DNA from: an uncultured Bacilli bacterium
Lineage (GTDB): Bacteria; Bacillota_I; Bacilli_A; Izemoplasmatales; UBA1188
DNA: 64,000 bases
Direction of reading: 5' to 3'
Assembly: GCA_905235635.1 (NCBI GenBank)
Contig: CAJOMC010000006.1
Span: forward strand, 1 to 64,000
The translations under genes were made by a program, and so were the position numbers. Each line of letters begins with the position of its first letter. Within the stretch, counting starts at the first letter, position 1. The notes beneath the pieces were generated by a model, which saw only the letters and a program-made list of their open reading frames with translations, was not told the origin of the DNA and did not search any database. Positions 53,903 to 62,245 of this stretch are shown piece after piece.

Positions 53903-54761
53903 AGAAAATATTATAACTCAATCAGTAAATGTAGTTTGTAAGTTTATGAATATGGGAAGACAAGATAGTAAAAATGGTTACTATTACAAGCCTCATATTC
54001 ATGAGGAGTTTGAAATACTATATATTATTTCAGGAACGCTTACTCCAAAAATAAATGGAGTAGATGTTACTGTAAAAGAAGGAGAAACATACTTCCTTCA
54101 ACCAGGTCAAACACATGAGGAATTTTCAGATAGTAACTTTGTGTCTTTCTATTATATAAAATGTAACTTCTATAGAATTGATGGTAAGGTTGCATATCTA
54201 ACTAATAATATTCAGGATCAGATTATTAATTCTAATAAAAAAGAATTCAAAAAATTATTTGAAGATATGTTTAAAGAGGTTCAAAACAAAAAGTTGGGGT
54301 ACTGGCAAATTCTTGAATCCACCCTTGTGAAAATGTTTTGTAATCTTTTAAGATGTAATACTAGTTTAAACTCAACAAATTATGAGGCATATGGTATTCA
54401 AGAATATAAACAAGAATATAGTAATCCAACTATTAATCTTGTAATAGAGTATATGAAAGCTAATGAACATAGAATCTTATCGATGGAAGAATTAGCTCAT
54501 AGCGCATCTGTATCGACCTCACATCTTCATTATTTATTTAAAAAATACCTTAATATGTCACCAATAAAATATATGATGACGCTAAAGATGGATGGAGTTA
54601 AGTTAATGCTTGTCCAAACAGATCTTCCAACTAAATCTATCGCACAATTTTTTGGATTTGAAGATTATTCATATTTTTGTAAGGTATTCAAAAGGTATTG
54701 TGATGTTACACCTTTAGAATACAAAACTCAATTTACTAAAGGTATAAAAGATGAAATTTGA
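53871..54761 (+). CDS. AraC-family transcriptional regulator
   Basis: A 296-residue regulator. An N-terminal cupin (about 38-95; HIHEEFEILYIISGTLTP, FLQPGQTHEEF) should bind a sugar. The C-terminal double HTH (about 195-290) has MEELAHSASVSTSHLHYLFK and IAQFFGFEDYSYFCKVFKRY. It lies inside the second glycan block between importer and GH130 genes, so it is a likely local activator, for example at the 35968 promoter. It overlaps the GH130 gene by 11 bases. Confidence 0.92.
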   Translation: MAKKTQNIVYRENIITQSVNVVCKFMNMGRQDSKNGYYYKPHIHEEFEILYIISGTLTPKINGVDVTVKEGETYFLQPGQTHEEFSDSNFVSFYYIKCNFYRIDGKVAYLTNNIQDQIINSNKKEFKKLFEDMFKEVQNKKLGYWQILESTLVKMFCNLLRCNTSLNSTNYEAYGIQEYKQEYSNPTINLVIEYMKANEHRILSMEELAHSASVSTSHLHYLFKKYLNMSPIKYMMTLKMDGVKLMLVQTDLPTKSIAQFFGFEDYSYFCKVFKRYCDVTPLEYKTQFTKGIKDEI

Positions 54762-55815
54762 AAGATGTAAATATAACCCTATAATAAAAGCTAGTAATTT
54801 TATACCTTGTAATGACAAATTAAAGGTATTATTAAGTTTTAATCCGGGAGTTACTACATATAAAGGTGATGTAGTATTAATTGCACGTGTTGCGGTACTT
54901 GCAAAAGAAAACAAAGAAAATACCATTGGTGTTCCAATATATAATCCTAATACTGGTGATATCGATATAAAAGAATTTGATAAAAAAGATAGTAGTTGTG
55001 ATTTTAGTGATCCAAGACTTATAAGAAGGGGTAATGATTTATATTTAACAACACTATCATATTTTGCCCTTCTCACAAGCAAAGATGGTATTCATTTTAA
55101 AATAAAAAACAAAGCCTTTATGATTGGCGATAATGATTATGAGTCGTTTGGAATTGAAGACCCAAGAATCACTAAGATAAACGATTATTACTACATAAAT
55201 TATAGTGGTGTATCAAAAGATGGCATATGTACTATGCTAGCGAGAACTAAAGACTTTGAATCAGTTGAAAAACTAGGTCCTATCTTTATGCCAGATAATA
55301 AAGATGTAGTTATTTTCCCAAAAAAGATTAATAAAAAATATGTCGCAATAAGTAGACCTGAGTCTGCGTATTTTAAAAAGCCTAATATGTGGATGTCTTA
55401 TTCAAAAGACTTACTTTCATGGGGAGAACATAGAATATTTTTAAGGTTAAGAGAAAACCACTTTGATTCATCTAGACTAGGCGCAAGCTGTGTACCATTT
55501 GTGGTTAAAGAAGGATGGCTTCTTATATATCATGGTGCAACAAAAAATAATGTATATACTTTAGGAGCATGTTTGCTTGATAAAAATGATCCGAGTATAG
55601 TCCTTAAAAGGACAAAAGAACCTATAATGGTTCCTCTAACTGATTATGAAAGAAACGGGTTTATGCCTAACGTTGTTTTCTCTTGTGGATGCATTAAAAA
55701 AGGCAATAACCTTTACATATATTATGGAGCGTGTGATGAATCTATTTGTCTTGCGTCTACCAAAATTAGTAATATTTTAGATTTATTAAATAATGAGGAA
55801 CAATGTGAAAAATAA
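54751..55815 (+). CDS. GH130 family enzyme (copy 3)
   Basis: A 354-residue cytoplasmic enzyme, no signal peptide. Motifs: LSFNPGVTTYKGD, a double DPR (FSDPRL at 85-90 and GIEDPRI with likely catalytic D137), KDVVIFPKKI, LGASCVPFV, LLIYHGAT and LYIYYGACD. It differs in length and motif details from the copies at 8911 and 12301, so a separate subfamily and linkage (for example beta-1,2-mannoside) is possible. It is embedded between the AraC gene and a lipoprotein, with overlaps on both sides. Confidence 0.88.
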   Translation: MKFERCKYNPIIKASNFIPCNDKLKVLLSFNPGVTTYKGDVVLIARVAVLAKENKENTIGVPIYNPNTGDIDIKEFDKKDSSCDFSDPRLIRRGNDLYLTTLSYFALLTSKDGIHFKIKNKAFMIGDNDYESFGIEDPRITKINDYYYINYSGVSKDGICTMLARTKDFESVEKLGPIFMPDNKDVVIFPKKINKKYVAISRPESAYFKKPNMWMSYSKDLLSWGEHRIFLRLRENHFDSSRLGASCVPFVVKEGWLLIYHGATKNNVYTLGACLLDKNDPSIVLKRTKEPIMVPLTDYERNGFMPNVVFSCGCIKKGNNLYIYYGACDESICLASTKISNILDLLNNEEQCEK

Positions 55816-57139
55816 ATTAGTAATATTTTTTTTCATTTTATTTCTTATATTACTAACATCTTGTGAAAACGTTAGTGTTGTCACAAATATAGTGACTAAA
55901 ATAAGCGAAGAAGATGTTGTATCAAATGTTAGTAAAAATATTGTTGAAACACCTGTTATAAGTGTGAGCGAAGATGGAATACTTAGTTCAATGAACTCAA
56001 CTGGCTCTACAAGTTATGAAGTTGAACTAATTTATGAAGACGAAGAATTAAAAACATCATTCGTTATATCTAGTCTTCCATATGAGATAGAAACAGATAG
56101 ACCTGGTGTGTATTCTATTAGAATACGCGCTCTTCCAAAAGGCGAGAGTGAAGTTAAATCTAATTGGTCTAATTATTGTCAGTTTTGTTCATCTAAAAGA
56201 GATGAAATTAGCAGACCACAAAACCTTAAAGTCGAAAACAATGTAATCTCTTTCGGAAAGAATAAAAATGCTAGTTCATATGAAATTAAAATCAATGATG
56301 AAAGTATAATTTCTGAAACTAATAAATATGAGTATAATTTTATCCCTGGTATTGAATATAAGATTAAAGTTAAAGCTTGTGTTAATGAGAATCTCTATAC
56401 AGTAGGTTCTCCTTGGACCGATGAAATAATTTATTCGTATACAGTTGAACTCGCTAAGCCAATTGATTTGCTGTTTAAAGAAGGAATACTAACATGGAAC
56501 GCTGAAAGAGCAATCAATGGTTTTACTGTCTGTTGTAAAAACAATGAAACAAATGAAGAAATAGAATATATTGTTAAAGATAGTTCTTTTTCTATTGCAA
56601 CTTTAAATAATGGTACATATACAATCAAAGTTAAGACAAATGGCATTGGCACAAATAGCGATTCAGAATACTCAATAGAAAAGAAATTTAGTGTATCTCA
56701 TGCATACCACTGGTCATCTTCAGATATAGTAAGTAATTTCAGTGGTTGGAACAACGCTACTATTAGACAGAATGATGGATATGCTGAAGTAGTTAGCAAT
56801 GCTGGATGGGGCGGAATTATCTCTCCTTATATTACGGTAGATTATAAAAATAACCCATATCTAATTATTGATTATAAGAGGATAAATTATGGATATCTTG
56901 GTAAATACATTACTCCAACAAATCAGAATGGATATTACTTTAAAGGTGATACTTTATTTGAAGGTGAAGATGTAATTCAAGTGTATCAAATGGATACATA
57001 TGTATACGGAAAGATCCCAAATACTGTTTCCGAAAACTTCAGTATAATCGCTGGATTTACCGGTTCCCCAACATCTGGGTATAATACAGTTCTTGAAATA
57101 AGAAGCATAGATGTTGTTTATATTAATGAGATTAAGTAG
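55805..57139 (+). CDS. FN3-like / beta-sandwich surface lipoprotein
   Basis: Start chosen at GTG 55805, with AGGA at 55796-55799; an ATG at 55793 is in frame. About 444 residues. Lipobox LLTSC. Three FN3-like domains (ISRPQNLKVENNVISFGK and AKPIDLLFKEGILTWN are typical strand pairs) lead to a C-terminal module (about 300-444) with WSSSDIVSNFSGWNNAT, AGWGGIISPYITVDYK and NPYLIIDYK. This last module matches those in the giant proteins at 36076-41533. It probably binds glycan at the surface. Confidence 0.72.
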   Translation: MKNKLVIFFFILFLILLTSCENVSVVTNIVTKISEEDVVSNVSKNIVETPVISVSEDGILSSMNSTGSTSYEVELIYEDEELKTSFVISSLPYEIETDRPGVYSIRIRALPKGESEVKSNWSNYCQFCSSKRDEISRPQNLKVENNVISFGKNKNASSYEIKINDESIISETNKYEYNFIPGIEYKIKVKACVNENLYTVGSPWTDEIIYSYTVELAKPIDLLFKEGILTWNAERAINGFTVCCKNNETNEEIEYIVKDSSFSIATLNNGTYTIKVKTNGIGTNSDSEYSIEKKFSVSHAYHWSSSDIVSNFSGWNNATIRQNDGYAEVVSNAGWGGIISPYITVDYKNNPYLIIDYKRINYGYLGKYITPTNQNGYYFKGDTLFEGEDVIQVYQMDTYVYGKIPNTVSENFSIIAGFTGSPTSGYNTVLEIRSIDVVYINEIK

Positions 57140-57147
57140 GTGATGAT

Positions 57148-58119
57148 ATGAAGAAAATAAAACACTTAATTTGTATTATTAGTATTCTTGTTTGTACATT
57201 CATATTTGGAGGTAATAGTAACGTGAGCTATGCTGGTGAAAATGAAACTATAGATGTATTCTTATTGGCTGGTCAAAGTAATATGGTTGGTTTCTCAAGA
57301 CTAAGTCTATTAGATGATAAATATAAGAAAGATTATCCAAATGTATTAATGTATAATGGCGGGGACTGTAATGGTCTTGAAAAAAATAAATTAACATATG
57401 TTCATCCTGGTCAAGGTACCGGAAGTGCGATGTCGCTACTAGGAAGTGAAGGATTTGGCCCAGAACTTGGTATGGCAAGCGTATTATCAAGTGAAACGAG
57501 AAAAATTGCATTTATTAAATTTGCTTATGGTGGAACTGCAATATTCCAAAACCCCGAAGTTAATAACACCGCAACCAATAAAGATAACTGGCATGGTTCA
57601 TGGGATGGCGCAACACCTGGTAATCTATATAAAAACTTCTTATCTACAGTTAGAAATGGTCTAAATGCATTAAAAGAGGCAGGATATAGTCCTGTTGTTA
57701 GAGGCTTTGTATATATGCAAGGTGAAACGGATGGTGAAATTCAATTTAATAATGATGTATATAATGCTGCTGATGCATATGAGCATAATCTCACTGAACT
57801 CTTTAATGCAATAAGAGAAGAAGTAAGCACAATCGCAAACCAAGATTTAAGCGAAATGCCTATTGTGTTTGGAGAGATCTTTGAATATAGCAAGGCAGTA
57901 ATTGAAGTTAGAAAGATTGTTGAAGCACAAAATAATGTTGGCAAACTTCCAAATAATTATTTAATTGAAACTAGTGATTTACTAATCACAAGTAAGGTTG
58001 ATGATTGGCACTGGAATGGAAACTGGATGTACTGGCTAGGTGTACGCTTTGGTGAGAAGATGTATGAAACAGTATATGGTTTAAGCACAAATAATTATAG
58101 TGATGGGTATGAGAAATAA
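57148..58119 (+). CDS. exported SASA-type (sialate O-acetylesterase-like) carbohydrate esterase
   Basis: A 323-residue protein with a cleavable signal peptide (cleavage near SYAG, residue 29-30). Block I is LAGQSNMVGF with nucleophile S44, then an FAYGGTAIF oxyanion strand, YMQGETDGE, and DDWHWNGNWMYWLG with the likely catalytic Asp/His. This is the SASA/CE6 pattern, which removes acetyl groups from xylan or other glycans. It is secreted rather than lipidated, and is a third distinct esterase of the window. Confidence 0.82.
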   Translation: MKKIKHLICIISILVCTFIFGGNSNVSYAGENETIDVFLLAGQSNMVGFSRLSLLDDKYKKDYPNVLMYNGGDCNGLEKNKLTYVHPGQGTGSAMSLLGSEGFGPELGMASVLSSETRKIAFIKFAYGGTAIFQNPEVNNTATNKDNWHGSWDGATPGNLYKNFLSTVRNGLNALKEAGYSPVVRGFVYMQGETDGEIQFNNDVYNAADAYEHNLTELFNAIREEVSTIANQDLSEMPIVFGEIFEYSKAVIEVRKIVEAQNNVGKLPNNYLIETSDLLITSKVDDWHWNGNWMYWLGVRFGEKMYETVYGLSTNNYSDGYEK

Positions 58120-58122
58120 GAT

Positions 58123-59085
58123 ATGAAAAGGACTTTAAGCATTTTTTTAATCTTATTATTTGTATTATCCCTAACATCATGTAATGAAATAGTCACAAGC
58201 ATTAGTGAAATAACATCAATCGTTACTAAAACAAACATAGTCACAAGCTATGTTGATCCAACATATTCAGAAGATAATATACTGACTTTAAAGGGTGTTG
58301 TTAAGTCAAATGATGAGTTATTAAGTGGTGTAACTATTACTTATGGTGATCAAGTTGCTTATAGTATGAGAGATGGATCTTATATTATTAGAGGTGCATC
58401 AAGTGAAGGTGGTAAAGTTACTTTCTCTAAAGATGGATTCTTTGATTATAGATATAAATTACTTGAAAGTGATTTTAATGAAGGAGTTGCGATGATCAAT
58501 ATTAATCTAACACATAAAGTATCAATATCTGGTGTTGTAAGAGATACATGGGGAAATTTATTAAGTGGCGCAACTGTAAAATGTGGTAATTCAACTACTC
58601 AAACTGATGAATTTGGTAGGTATACTTTAGGTGACTTAACTGTTGCTGACCATTTACTGGAATTCTCCAAATCTGGCTATAATACAGTAACCAGACTCGC
58701 ACGTTCTGAATGGTATAACGAATCAGGTGAATTACTAGATTTTGAATGTAATCTTCACTTAATCGCATCTTTATCAGGAACTGTTAGAGACGCTAATGGG
58801 AATCCTCTTGAAGGAGTAAAAGTCATTTGTGGTAGTATTTATACATTCACAGATAGTAATGGAAATTACTATTTATCAGGCATTTGCCCTGAACCCGCAT
58901 CAGACCACCAAAACTCTGGATACGATGTTGAATTTTCTTTGGATGGATATACTTATAAAAATGCTCAATATAGAACTATTAGCTATGGTACAAATGGTAA
59001 ATCAGTTCAAAGGATAGTTCATCCAGTAGTTGATTTTTATACAAACAATAGCGCAACACTTGACGTTATTCTAGTAAGTAAATAA
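58123..59085 (+). CDS. lipoprotein with CarboxypepD_reg-like repeats
   Basis: A 320-residue lipoprotein, lipobox SLTSC with Cys20. Three carboxypeptidase-regulatory-like beta-sandwiches (about 55-130, 133-215 and 216-318) share VSISGVVRDTWGNLLSGATV and ASLSGTVRDANGNPLEGVKV starts and DGFFDYRY-type ends. Such domains are structural or binding modules on bacterial surfaces. Its stop shares one base with the next start. Confidence 0.72.
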   Translation: MKRTLSIFLILLFVLSLTSCNEIVTSISEITSIVTKTNIVTSYVDPTYSEDNILTLKGVVKSNDELLSGVTITYGDQVAYSMRDGSYIIRGASSEGGKVTFSKDGFFDYRYKLLESDFNEGVAMININLTHKVSISGVVRDTWGNLLSGATVKCGNSTTQTDEFGRYTLGDLTVADHLLEFSKSGYNTVTRLARSEWYNESGELLDFECNLHLIASLSGTVRDANGNPLEGVKVICGSIYTFTDSNGNYYLSGICPEPASDHQNSGYDVEFSLDGYTYKNAQYRTISYGTNGKSVQRIVHPVVDFYTNNSATLDVILVSK

Positions 59086-60065
59086 TGTATATTAATGATA
59101 AAATTAAACTTTGTGGAAGATATTATTTAGATAATGGGGCATATGCTTTTGATAATGTTTCATCAGGCATAGAAATTCATTTTAAAGGGACGTCTATAAG
59201 CATTAGTGCTAAAACTTATGCTAGAGAACGAATTAACCCTGATTACCCTATGTACACAGTTGTTAATCTAAATATTGATGGAAAAGATTATAAAACCATT
59301 GATGTTAAAAATAATGACTATGAAACTATCCTAATCGCAGACGGATTAGATAATTCTATTCATAATATAACTATCTTAAAAACAGATGATCCACTAATAT
59401 CAACATTCTTTGTAAAAGAAGTGTTTGTTGAAGGCGAACTCTTATATCCAATTGAAAGAAAAATTAGTATAGAGGCCTATGGAGACTCTATTCTTTCTGG
59501 TGGTGATAATTTAATTGGAGATGGACCTAGCCTGGATGTTGTTCCAGGAACTGGTGATGGAACTAAAACATATGTTACACTGGCTGCAAAAAGACTTAAC
59601 GCTAATGTAAGCGTATTTTCTAGGTGCGGCCTATGTCTATATCCCGCAAGTTCACTTGACCAAGAAGTTGTTGTATGTAAGATATTTAATAAAGTGTCTA
59701 CACAAAACTTAATTGATTGGGATATGAATAACTATAATCCAAATGTTATAGTTGTTGGTCTTGGTACTAATGATGAACTAGGTAACTGTTTTAGCAAAAA
59801 GGATTTCATTAAAGCATACGAAGACTTTATTATTGGCCTCTCTAACATATATAATAAGAACATTTTATTTATTTGTTCTTATGGATATATGAATAAAGAT
59901 GACAGAATAAAGAATTCAATCAAAATAATTGTTGAAGAATTAAAATCGAAAAGTTTCTTAATAGAAGAACTGGAACTTCCAAAAGCTAAAAGAGGACATC
60001 CTTCAGTGGATGAACATCTGATGGGTTCATATCTATTAGAGAGAATAATCAAAAATAATATATGA
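59085..60065 (+). CDS. cytoplasmic CE2-like SGNH acetyl esterase
   Basis: A 326-residue protein without signal peptide. A jelly-roll N-terminal domain (about 5-118; GIEIHFKGTSISISAKTY) precedes an SGNH domain: EAYGDSILSGG with nucleophile S135, GLGTND with N229, and GHPSVDEH with H305. The usual Asp before the His is not evident, as I recall for some CE2 enzymes that work with a Ser-His pair. It probably deacetylates imported oligosaccharides so the GH130 enzymes can act, as reported for mannan loci in gut Firmicutes. Last gene of the second block. Confidence 0.8.
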   Translation: MYINDKIKLCGRYYLDNGAYAFDNVSSGIEIHFKGTSISISAKTYARERINPDYPMYTVVNLNIDGKDYKTIDVKNNDYETILIADGLDNSIHNITILKTDDPLISTFFVKEVFVEGELLYPIERKISIEAYGDSILSGGDNLIGDGPSLDVVPGTGDGTKTYVTLAAKRLNANVSVFSRCGLCLYPASSLDQEVVVCKIFNKVSTQNLIDWDMNNYNPNVIVVGLGTNDELGNCFSKKDFIKAYEDFIIGLSNIYNKNILFICSYGYMNKDDRIKNSIKIIVEELKSKSFLIEELELPKAKRGHPSVDEHLMGSYLLERIIKNNI

Positions 60066-60091
60066 TATTGAACCTTTAAAAATATTTTTAT

Positions 60092-60125
60092 AAAAACATA
60101 TTTTAATACGTATATATAAGTAGAA
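60092..60125 (+). repeat. 34-base element upstream of RhuM remnant (copy 2)
   Basis: Partner of 34030-34063 (28 of 34 bases). It lies 98 bases before the RhuM remnant, as expected if a whole RhuM gene with its promoter once stood here and was then internally deleted. Confidence 0.55.
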
Positions 60126-60222
60126 AAGAATTCTACTGATTAATGCCTGTTGATTATATATTCACATATGATATCATATGTCTTCAGTTTAAAAATGACG
60201 TCACCATATATAGCCTGAATAA

Positions 60223-60351
60223 AACTATAATCTAGATGTAATCATCTCTGTTGGCTATAGGGTGAAATCTAAAAATGGAGTAATCTTTAGAAAATGGGCT
60301 AATTTCATTCTAAAACAATATCTATTAAAAGGTTATGTAATTAATAAAAAA
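60223..60351 (+). pseudogene. RhuM-family gene remnant
   Basis: The frame from 60223 encodes NYNLDVIISVGYRVKSKNGV followed by IFRKWANFILKQYLLKGY, closely matching residues in the second half-domain of the RhuM protein at 34165. There is a stop just upstream (60220-60222) and no start codon or N-terminal half. The rest of this 340-base gap holds the 34-base element and the terminator. Confidence 0.85.
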
Positions 60352-60396
60352 GAACCATTATTTGAGAATATCTCAATATATAGTGGTTCTTTTTAT
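60350..60396. terminator. convergent hairpin terminator
   Basis: AAGAACCA (60350-60357) pairs with TGGTTCTT (60384-60391), with an inner TTGAGA/TCTCAA stem; T runs flank it on both strands. It separates the + strand block from the - strand lipid operon. Confidence 0.75.
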
Positions 60397-60405
60397 TATC
60401 AGCTA

Positions 60406-61077
60406 CTATACAACCATACTTAAAACCATAAGGAGTAAACCAGTGAAATATAGTGCACTATTTGCTCTTAAACTCCAATTGTTTTTAAATACAAATCTAT
60501 CAAGAGTTAACACAACATCTGATAGGAAGAATAAAAGTGATCCAAGTCCTAAAAGAAGTAGTTCAGGCACAAATATTATGATCGCAATACCCATCATACC
60601 ATGTGTTGTGATAGATGCTAGATAGAATAACATTGGATACATCATTTTATCTAACTTAAATACATTCTTAAATCTAGTAAAGAGGAAGTAATATAAAGTT
60701 AGAAGGGCTAAAGCTACTATAAATAACCAGAAGTACTTATCGAACGTAATTCCTTTATCACTTAACACCGATATTTCATAAATGATAAAACATACATTAC
60801 ATGCGAGGAAGAAATCACCACCTCTATTAAAATCAAATAGTAAGAATATATCCCCAAGCATCGCAAGGAACAATCCCGCCATAAATATTGTATGGTATGA
60901 GGTTATAGTATATTTATTGCTTGAGGTAAATACTATTGATGCAAAAACGAAAAACATTAACGCGAGAAGTATTTTATTAGGCGCTCTTAAATACATTTTT
61001 CCACTGGTTTCAGTGTAAAAATATGAGACTAATACTAAAGAATATACTACTGTGAAGATAATTACTGGTACAGTCAT
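60406..61077 (-). CDS. YhhN/TMEM86-family lysoplasmalogenase-like membrane protein
   Basis: A 223-residue protein with seven to eight membrane segments. Family marks are APNKILLALMFF, AMLGDIFLLFD, a late LGSLLFFLSDVVLTLDRFVF and ALYFTGLLLM. YhhN/TMEM86 proteins cut the vinyl-ether bond of lysoplasmalogens or act as related ether-lipid enzymes. It ends a tight - strand operon of lipid and redox genes (one base between it and the reductase gene), supporting a role in ether or unusual lipids. The enzymatic activity is inferred from the family. Confidence 0.8.
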   Translation of the reverse strand: MTVPVIIFTVVYSLVLVSYFYTETSGKMYLRAPNKILLALMFFVFASIVFTSSNKYTITSYHTIFMAGLFLAMLGDIFLLFDFNRGGDFFLACNVCFIIYEISVLSDKGITFDKYFWLFIVALALLTLYYFLFTRFKNVFKLDKMMYPMLFYLASITTHGMMGIAIIIFVPELLLLGLGSLLFFLSDVVLTLDRFVFKNNWSLRANSALYFTGLLLMVLSMVV

Positions 61078-61078
61078 A

Positions 61079-62245
61079 CTATAGTTCCTTTAATATATCT
61101 AGTGGTGGAACATCTAGTTCCATATCGCTTCTTGGATATGATGCACATGGATGAATATATCTAAACTTCTTATCCGCAAGTCTCACGTGATCATTCTTAC
61201 TATCCACAAAATATGAACCACTAATAAGTCTTGTGTGGCATAATCCACATATTCCGCTCCTACATTTAGATGGAACACATAGTCCTGACCTTTCAAATGC
61301 GGTTAAAATAGTTTCATTCTCTTTTGCCTTTATGGTATATATTTCATCTCTTAGATGTACCTTAAGTTCAAATTCATGTGGATTCTCCATATCTATTGAT
61401 TTAATAGAGTTGTGTTCCATTCTTACTAAGTTTTTATCTATACCTAGTTGACTTAATTCATTAGACACAAAACTATACATCTTATCTGGTCCACACATAA
61501 AGATACTTGAGTCTTTAGGAATATATTTAGAAATTAATTCTTTTGTTATAAAGCCACACTCATATCCAGGTACTCTTTCGTCTGAGAATACAACTATAAC
61601 TTTTATTTTCGGATTCTTTAATTTTCTAAAATCATAGAGAAGATGTTTTTTAGTTCTTACACCATAAAGTAGTGTTAAATTAAAGTCTTCTGAACCCTCT
61701 TCAATGGCCTTTATCATAGAGATAAATGGAGTAACACCAGTACCACCCGCAATACCGAAGATGGTTTTCTTATCTCTTAGACTATTATAGTGAAAATCAC
61801 CTAGTGGATCACCTATTATTACTTTAGTACCTAGTTCCATTATATCTATTAGATATGATGAGAAGAAGCCATCTCGTCCCACAGCTATAGATAGTATTCC
61901 TTTAAGAGCTTCCATTGGAGATGAGAATATTGAATATGGTCTTGTGACAATCGATTCATTAACTTTAGCGGATACTGAAATAAACTGTCCAGCCTCAAAA
62001 TAAGGGAACCTTTCATTTTCTGAAAGAGATCTAAAAGTTAAAAGATAAGAATTAAGGCCTATTTCCTCTCTTTTAATTAGTGTTGCCTTAATGTGACCTG
62101 GATGAAGATCGTGTGCTAGTTCATTTACTTTATATGATTTAGGAAGAGGTGAGTTAGGCGCATCGTCAATTGCTTTTCTTCTTACATCTTGAATCATAAG
62201 GCCTTTTTTCACATCTACTATTGGATCTTTATCTCTTTTAAACAT
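61079..62245 (-). CDS. FAD/NAD(P)-binding oxidoreductase with C-terminal 2Fe-2S domain
   Basis: A 388-residue flavin reductase. An unusual N-terminal extension (about 1-50) precedes an FAD domain with RPYSIFSS, an NAD(P) domain with GGTGVTPFISM and FMCGPDKMY, and a plant-type ferredoxin domain with CRSGICGLC and a last Cys in IHPC (C-x4-C-x2-C-x29-C). Such proteins pass electrons from NAD(P)H to a partner oxidase or desaturase. It overlaps the CrtI-like gene by 8 bases, so that protein is the likely partner. Confidence 0.9.
   Translation of the reverse strand: MFKRDKDPIVDVKKGLMIQDVRRKAIDDAPNSPLPKSYKVNELAHDLHPGHIKATLIKREEIGLNSYLLTFRSLSENERFPYFEAGQFISVSAKVNESIVTRPYSIFSSPMEALKGILSIAVGRDGFFSSYLIDIMELGTKVIIGDPLGDFHYNSLRDKKTIFGIAGGTGVTPFISMIKAIEEGSEDFNLTLLYGVRTKKHLLYDFRKLKNPKIKVIVVFSDERVPGYECGFITKELISKYIPKDSSIFMCGPDKMYSFVSNELSQLGIDKNLVRMEHNSIKSIDMENPHEFELKVHLRDEIYTIKAKENETILTAFERSGLCVPSKCRSGICGLCHTRLISGSYFVDSKNDHVRLADKKFRYIHPCASYPRSDMELDVPPLDILKEL

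Noticed and set aside
60362..60625. Small + strand open frame after the RhuM remnant
   Set aside because: It crosses the terminator and lies antisense to the YhhN-like gene, with no domain.
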